This document shows positions 5,416-8,308 of a stretch of 8,308 bases of DNA, one piece after another. The notes under the pieces were generated by a model. The model had not been told where the DNA came from and ran no database searches. It worked only from the letters and a program-made list of their open reading frames with translations. The translations under genes were made by a program, and so were the position numbers. This stretch comes from Myxococcota bacterium. GTDB lineage: Bacteria > Myxococcota_A > UBA9160 > PR03. Position 1 is the first letter of the stretch. Each line of letters starts with the position of its first letter. The DNA lies in contig JASJBO010000333.1 in assembly GCA_030066475.1 (NCBI GenBank), positions 1-8,308 of the forward strand. The letters are read 5' to 3'.

Positions 5416-8308
5416 ATGTCCCAGATCGACCGTCGCGACTTCCTCAAGTTCGTTGGTGCCAGCGCCGGCGCCGCGGCGACCGCCGGCTGCTCGGACCACG
5501 TCTCCAAGCTGATCCCCTACGTGGTGCAGCCCGAGGAGATCACTCCCGGCATCGCCAACTACTACGCCTCGACGTGCCAGGAGTGCCCAGTCGGCTGCGG
5601 CCTGCACGTGCGCACGCGCGAGGCGCGGCCGGTGAAGCTCGAGGGCAATCCCGAGCACCCGATCAACCGCGGCGCGCTGTGCGCGCGCGGCCAGACCTCG
5701 ATCGGCCGCACCTTCCACCCCGACCGCTTCCCCGGGCCCATGAAGCGCGGCAGCGACGGGGCCTGGCAGCCGATCTCCTGGGACGAGGCGGTCGACCTGC
5801 TCGCCGACCAGGTGCGCCAGGCCCGGGGCCGCACCTGGGTGCTGGGCGGCGAGACCGGGCCCACCGAGAGCGCCTGGATCGACCGCTGGGTCGACGCGGT
5901 CGGCGCGGGCGGGCGCGTCGTGTACGAGCCGTTCGCCAACGAGGCGCTGCTCGGCGCCTCGCGCACCGTGTTCGGCACCGAGGCCGAGCCCCGTTTCGAC
6001 CTCTCCGGGGCCGACTTCGTGATCGACTTCGGCTCCGACTTCCTCGAGACCGGCCTCTCGCCGACCGAACACGCCCGCCAGCTCGCCGAGGCGCGCGACG
6101 CCGACTCCGCCGAGCGCCGCGGCACGCACTTCGTGTACGTCGGTCCGCGGCTGTCGATGACGGCCTCGAACGCCGACGAGTGGGTCGCGGCCAAGCCCGG
6201 CACGGAGGGCATGGTGGCGCTGGCGCTGGCGCGGGTGGCGCTCGCGAACGGCGGCGGTACGCCGGAGGCGCGCGGCTCGTTGCGCGGCCTGCTGGCCGGC
6301 TTCGACACGGCCTCCGTCGCGGCCGCGGCGGGTGTCCCGGAGGCGACCCTCGAGCGGCTCGGCAAGGCGCTCGCGAAGGCCGAGGCGCCGGTGGCGATGC
6401 CGCCGGGCGCCGCGCTCTCGAGTCGCCGCGCCACCGCGACGGCCGGCGCCGTGCTGCTGCTCGACTGGGCGCTCGGCGCCGTCGGGCGCGGCGTGCGCTT
6501 CGATGCCGCGCCGGTCGAGCGCAAGCGCGCCAGCTATCGCGAGACGCTCGCCCTGATCGACGCCATGAAGACGGGCAAGGTGGGCGTGCTGCTCGTGCAC
6601 GACTCGAATCCGGCGCACACGCTGCCGCCGTCCGCCGGCTTCGGTGAGGCGCTCGGCAAGGTGCCCTTCGTGGTGTCGTTCGCGTCGATGCCCGACGAGA
6701 CCACCGAGCGCGCCCAGCTCGTGCTGCCCGACCACACGGCGCTCGAGTCCTGGGGCGACGCGGCTCCCCGCGCCGGCGTGCGCTCGATCGTGCAGCCGAC
6801 GCTGCGCCCCATCTTCGACACCCGGGCGCTGGTCGACACGCTGCTCGACACGGGCCGCAAGATGGGCGTGGCCGGCCTGCCCGAGCAGAGCTTCCGCGGG
6901 CTGGTCGAGCAGGCCTGGTCGGGCACCGACTGGCACGCGGCGCTCTCTCGCGGGGGTGAGTTCTCCGATGCTCCGGAGCAGACCGTGTCGCTGGCCGAAG
7001 GCGCGCTGCGCCTCGAGGTGGCGGAGCCGCTGCTCGAGGGCAACGGCGAGTTCGCCCTGCTGGCGATGCCGTCGCCGCTGCTCTTCGACGGCCGCGGCGC
7101 GAATCTGCCCTGGCTCCAGGAGATCCCCGATCCCGTCAGCAAGATCGCCTGGGAATCGTGGGCCGAGATCAGCCTCGGCACCGCCGAGCGCCTCGGTGGG
7201 CTCGGGATCGGCGACATGATCGCCGTCGAAACCAGCGCCGGCTCGTTCGAGGTGCCGGTGCTGCCCCGCGGCGGCGTGCGCGACGACGTGATCGCCATCG
7301 CGGTGGGCCAGGGCCACACCGTGGGCCGCTGGGCCTCGCACGAGAGCGATGGGCGCCCCGGCGAGGCGCGCGGCGTGAACGTGCTGGAGCTGCTGCCGGC
7401 GCTCACCGACGAGTCGGGCGGTCGCGCCTTCCTCGTGACGAAGGCGACGGCGCGAGCCAGCGGCGGCTTCCTGCGGTTGCCCTTCGTGCAGATGAGCCAG
7501 AACCAGCGGGAGCGCGGCTTCGCGAAGGCGGTGTCGCTGCTGGCGCTGGCCCAGGGCGAGGGCCACCCGGCCTCGTCCGAGGGCGAGTCGCACGGGGGGG
7601 ACCACGGCGGGGACCACGGCGGTGGCCACGGCGTCCACCACCTGAAGGAATACGATCCCGCCTTCGACTCCGAGGAGGACAGCGGGTACCGCTGGGGCCT
7701 CGCGATGGACGTCGACCGCTGCAACGGCTGCAGCGCGTGCGTGGCGGCCTGCTACATCGAGAACAACATCCCGGTGGTGGGCGAGGAGGGCGTCCGGCGC
7801 GGGCGCCACATGGCCTGGCTCCGCGTCGAGCGCTGGGTTGGCGACGGCGCGGTCGAGGGCGGCACCGAGCTGCCGATCCTGCCGGACGAGTCGGCCAGCG
7901 AGGTCGATATCCGCACTGCTGCCATGATGTGCCAGCACTGCGGGGCCGCCCCATGCGAGCCGGTGTGCCCGGTGATCGCCACCTACCACAGCCCCGAGGG
8001 GCTGAACGGCATGATCTACAACCGCTGCATCGGCACGCGGTACTGCTCCAACAACTGCCCGTACAAGGTCCGCCGCTACAACTGGTTCGACTACCAGATC
8101 GAGGGCTGGCCCGAGCCGATGCCGCTGATGCTGAATCCCGACGTCACGGTGCGCGGCCAGGGCGTGATGGAGAAGTGCACGTTCTGCGTGCAGCGCGTCG
8201 CCGAGGCGCGCCAGACCGCCAAGGACGAGGGCCGGCTGATCGCCGATGGCGAGGTCGTGACGGCCTGCCAGCAGGCCTGCCCGACCCAGGCGATCCACTT
8301 CGGGAACC
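5416..8308 (+). CDS. actB: Alternative complex III subunit ActB, iron-sulfur subunit (3' end outside window)
   Basis: The frame is open for 964 codons to the window edge with no stop; probably only some tens of residues are missing. A Tat signal (RRDFLKF, residues 6-12, then an Ala/Gly stretch) is followed by C25 in TAGC, possibly a lipid-attachment Cys although position -3 is Thr. Residues about 50-705 form a molybdopterin-oxidoreductase-like domain (B1), including C54, C57, C61, C89 and the following ARGQ and PDRFPGP. A His-rich linker (717-742) leads to the ferredoxin domain (B2) with four cluster motifs: C769/772/775/779; C839/842/847/851; C871/877/881, with Thr874 replacing the fourth Cys; and C921/924/951/955. 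This gives three [4Fe-4S] and one [3Fe-4S], the set reported for ActB. The fusion of both domains after a pentaheme cytochrome distinguishes it from QrcB/QrcC, which are separate. Membrane subunits such as actC should follow beyond the window. Confidence 0.94.
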   Translation, partial: MSQIDRRDFLKFVGASAGAAATAGCSDHVSKLIPYVVQPEEITPGIANYYASTCQECPVGCGLHVRTREARPVKLEGNPEHPINRGALCARGQTSIGRTFHPDRFPGPMKRGSDGAWQPISWDEAVDLLADQVRQARGRTWVLGGETGPTESAWIDRWVDAVGAGGRVVYEPFANEALLGASRTVFGTEAEPRFDLSGADFVIDFGSDFLETGLSPTEHARQLAEARDADSAERRGTHFVYVGPRLSMTASNADEWVAAKPGTEGMVALALARVALANGGGTPEARGSLRGLLAGFDTASVAAAAGVPEATLERLGKALAKAEAPVAMPPGAALSSRRATATAGAVLLLDWALGAVGRGVRFDAAPVERKRASYRETLALIDAMKTGKVGVLLVHDSNPAHTLPPSAGFGEALGKVPFVVSFASMPDETTERAQLVLPDHTALESWGDAAPRAGVRSIVQPTLRPIFDTRALVDTLLDTGRKMGVAGLPEQSFRGLVEQAWSGTDWHAALSRGGEFSDAPEQTVSLAEGALRLEVAEPLLEGNGEFALLAMPSPLLFDGRGANLPWLQEIPDPVSKIAWESWAEISLGTAERLGGLGIGDMIAVETSAGSFEVPVLPRGGVRDDVIAIAVGQGHTVGRWASHESDGRPGEARGVNVLELLPALTDESGGRAFLVTKATARASGGFLRLPFVQMSQNQRERGFAKAVSLLALAQGEGHPASSEGESHGGDHGGDHGGGHGVHHLKEYDPAFDSEEDSGYRWGLAMDVDRCNGCSACVAACYIENNIPVVGEEGVRRGRHMAWLRVERWVGDGAVEGGTELPILPDESASEVDIRTAAMMCQHCGAAPCEPVCPVIATYHSPEGLNGMIYNRCIGTRYCSNNCPYKVRRYNWFDYQIEGWPEPMPLMLNPDVTVRGQGVMEKCTFCVQRVAEARQTAKDEGRLIADGEVVTACQQACPTQAIHFGN
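7564..7641 (+). repeat. His/Gly/Asp-rich linker coded by short imperfect tandem repeats inside actB
   Basis: Codons 717-742 of actB hold seven histidines in 26 residues, including SHGGDHGGDHGGGHGVHH. The DNA for 7591-7632 consists of imperfect 12-bp units resembling GGGGACCACGGC and includes a run of seven G (7594-7600). It lies exactly between the B1 and B2 domains. It may be a flexible linker that binds metal or simply tolerates repeat expansion. The reading frame continues cleanly through it into the ferredoxin domain. Confidence 0.7.

Noticed and set aside
4507..8298. Open reading frame of over 1,200 codons on the minus strand opposite actA and actB
   Set aside because: It is the antisense shadow of GC-rich coding DNA with GC-ending codons. 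Its translation is low-complexity Arg/Ala/Gly/His-rich without family motifs, while the plus strand encodes clear ActA and ActB signatures.
4789..8308. Qrc complex, polysulfide reductase or nitrate reductase operon instead of alternative complex III
   Set aside because: Qrc encodes the molybdopterin-like and ferredoxin parts as separate proteins and has a hexaheme QrcA. Here a pentaheme cytochrome precedes a fused protein with the [3Fe-4S] signature.
1..8308. CRISPR array, tRNA, rRNA, integrase or defence genes
   Set aside because: No regularly spaced repeats, no tRNA-like cloverleaf sequence and no such protein motifs were found on either strand.

Overview
The window is very GC-rich DNA with GC-ending codon use throughout. 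It looks like an aerobic, high-GC Gram-negative bacterium of the Myxococcota / former Deltaproteobacteria type. That placement is an inference from four things: alternative complex III genes, a two-gene acyl-CoA dehydrogenase operon, a bacterial PAC2 protein, and a GC-rich dispersed intergenic repeat. No rRNA, tRNA or taxon marker confirms it.

Layout. (1) 1-1508, plus strand: the tail of a dispersed repeat, then an OmpR-type response regulator (23-718), then a PAC2-family protein (729-1508) only 10 nt downstream. (2) 1509-2003: a small Trm112-like gene on the minus strand (1650-1904), bracketed by two inverted copies of a roughly 50-bp repeat. (3) 2004-4443, minus strand: two adjacent acyl-CoA dehydrogenases (3245-4330, then 2004-3230). 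They are preceded by a 38-codon ORF (4327-4443) that reads like the first residues of a thiolase and overlaps the dehydrogenase GTG start by 4 nt. (4) 4444-4788: a divergent control region with a candidate promoter on each strand and a 9-bp-arm inverted repeat between them. (5) 4789-8308, plus strand: the start of an alternative complex III operon, with actA (pentaheme cytochrome c) and most of actB (molybdopterin-oxidoreductase-like domain fused to a four-cluster ferredoxin domain). actB stays open to the window edge.

How the genes work together. Acyl-CoA dehydrogenases send electrons through ETF and ETF:quinone oxidoreductase to the quinone pool. Alternative complex III oxidises quinol and passes electrons to cytochrome c or an oxidase. 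The divergent arrangement therefore puts a lipid-type oxidation operon back to back with a respiratory complex that can use its electrons; shared control is a reasonable but untested idea.

Most notable points: the acyl-CoA dehydrogenase pair seems to divide the canonical FAD-site and catalytic-loop features between its two subunits, which suggests an obligate heteromer; a thiolase N-terminus appears stranded in front of it; and inverted repeats flank the Trm112 gene. No complete new defence or mobile system was seen.
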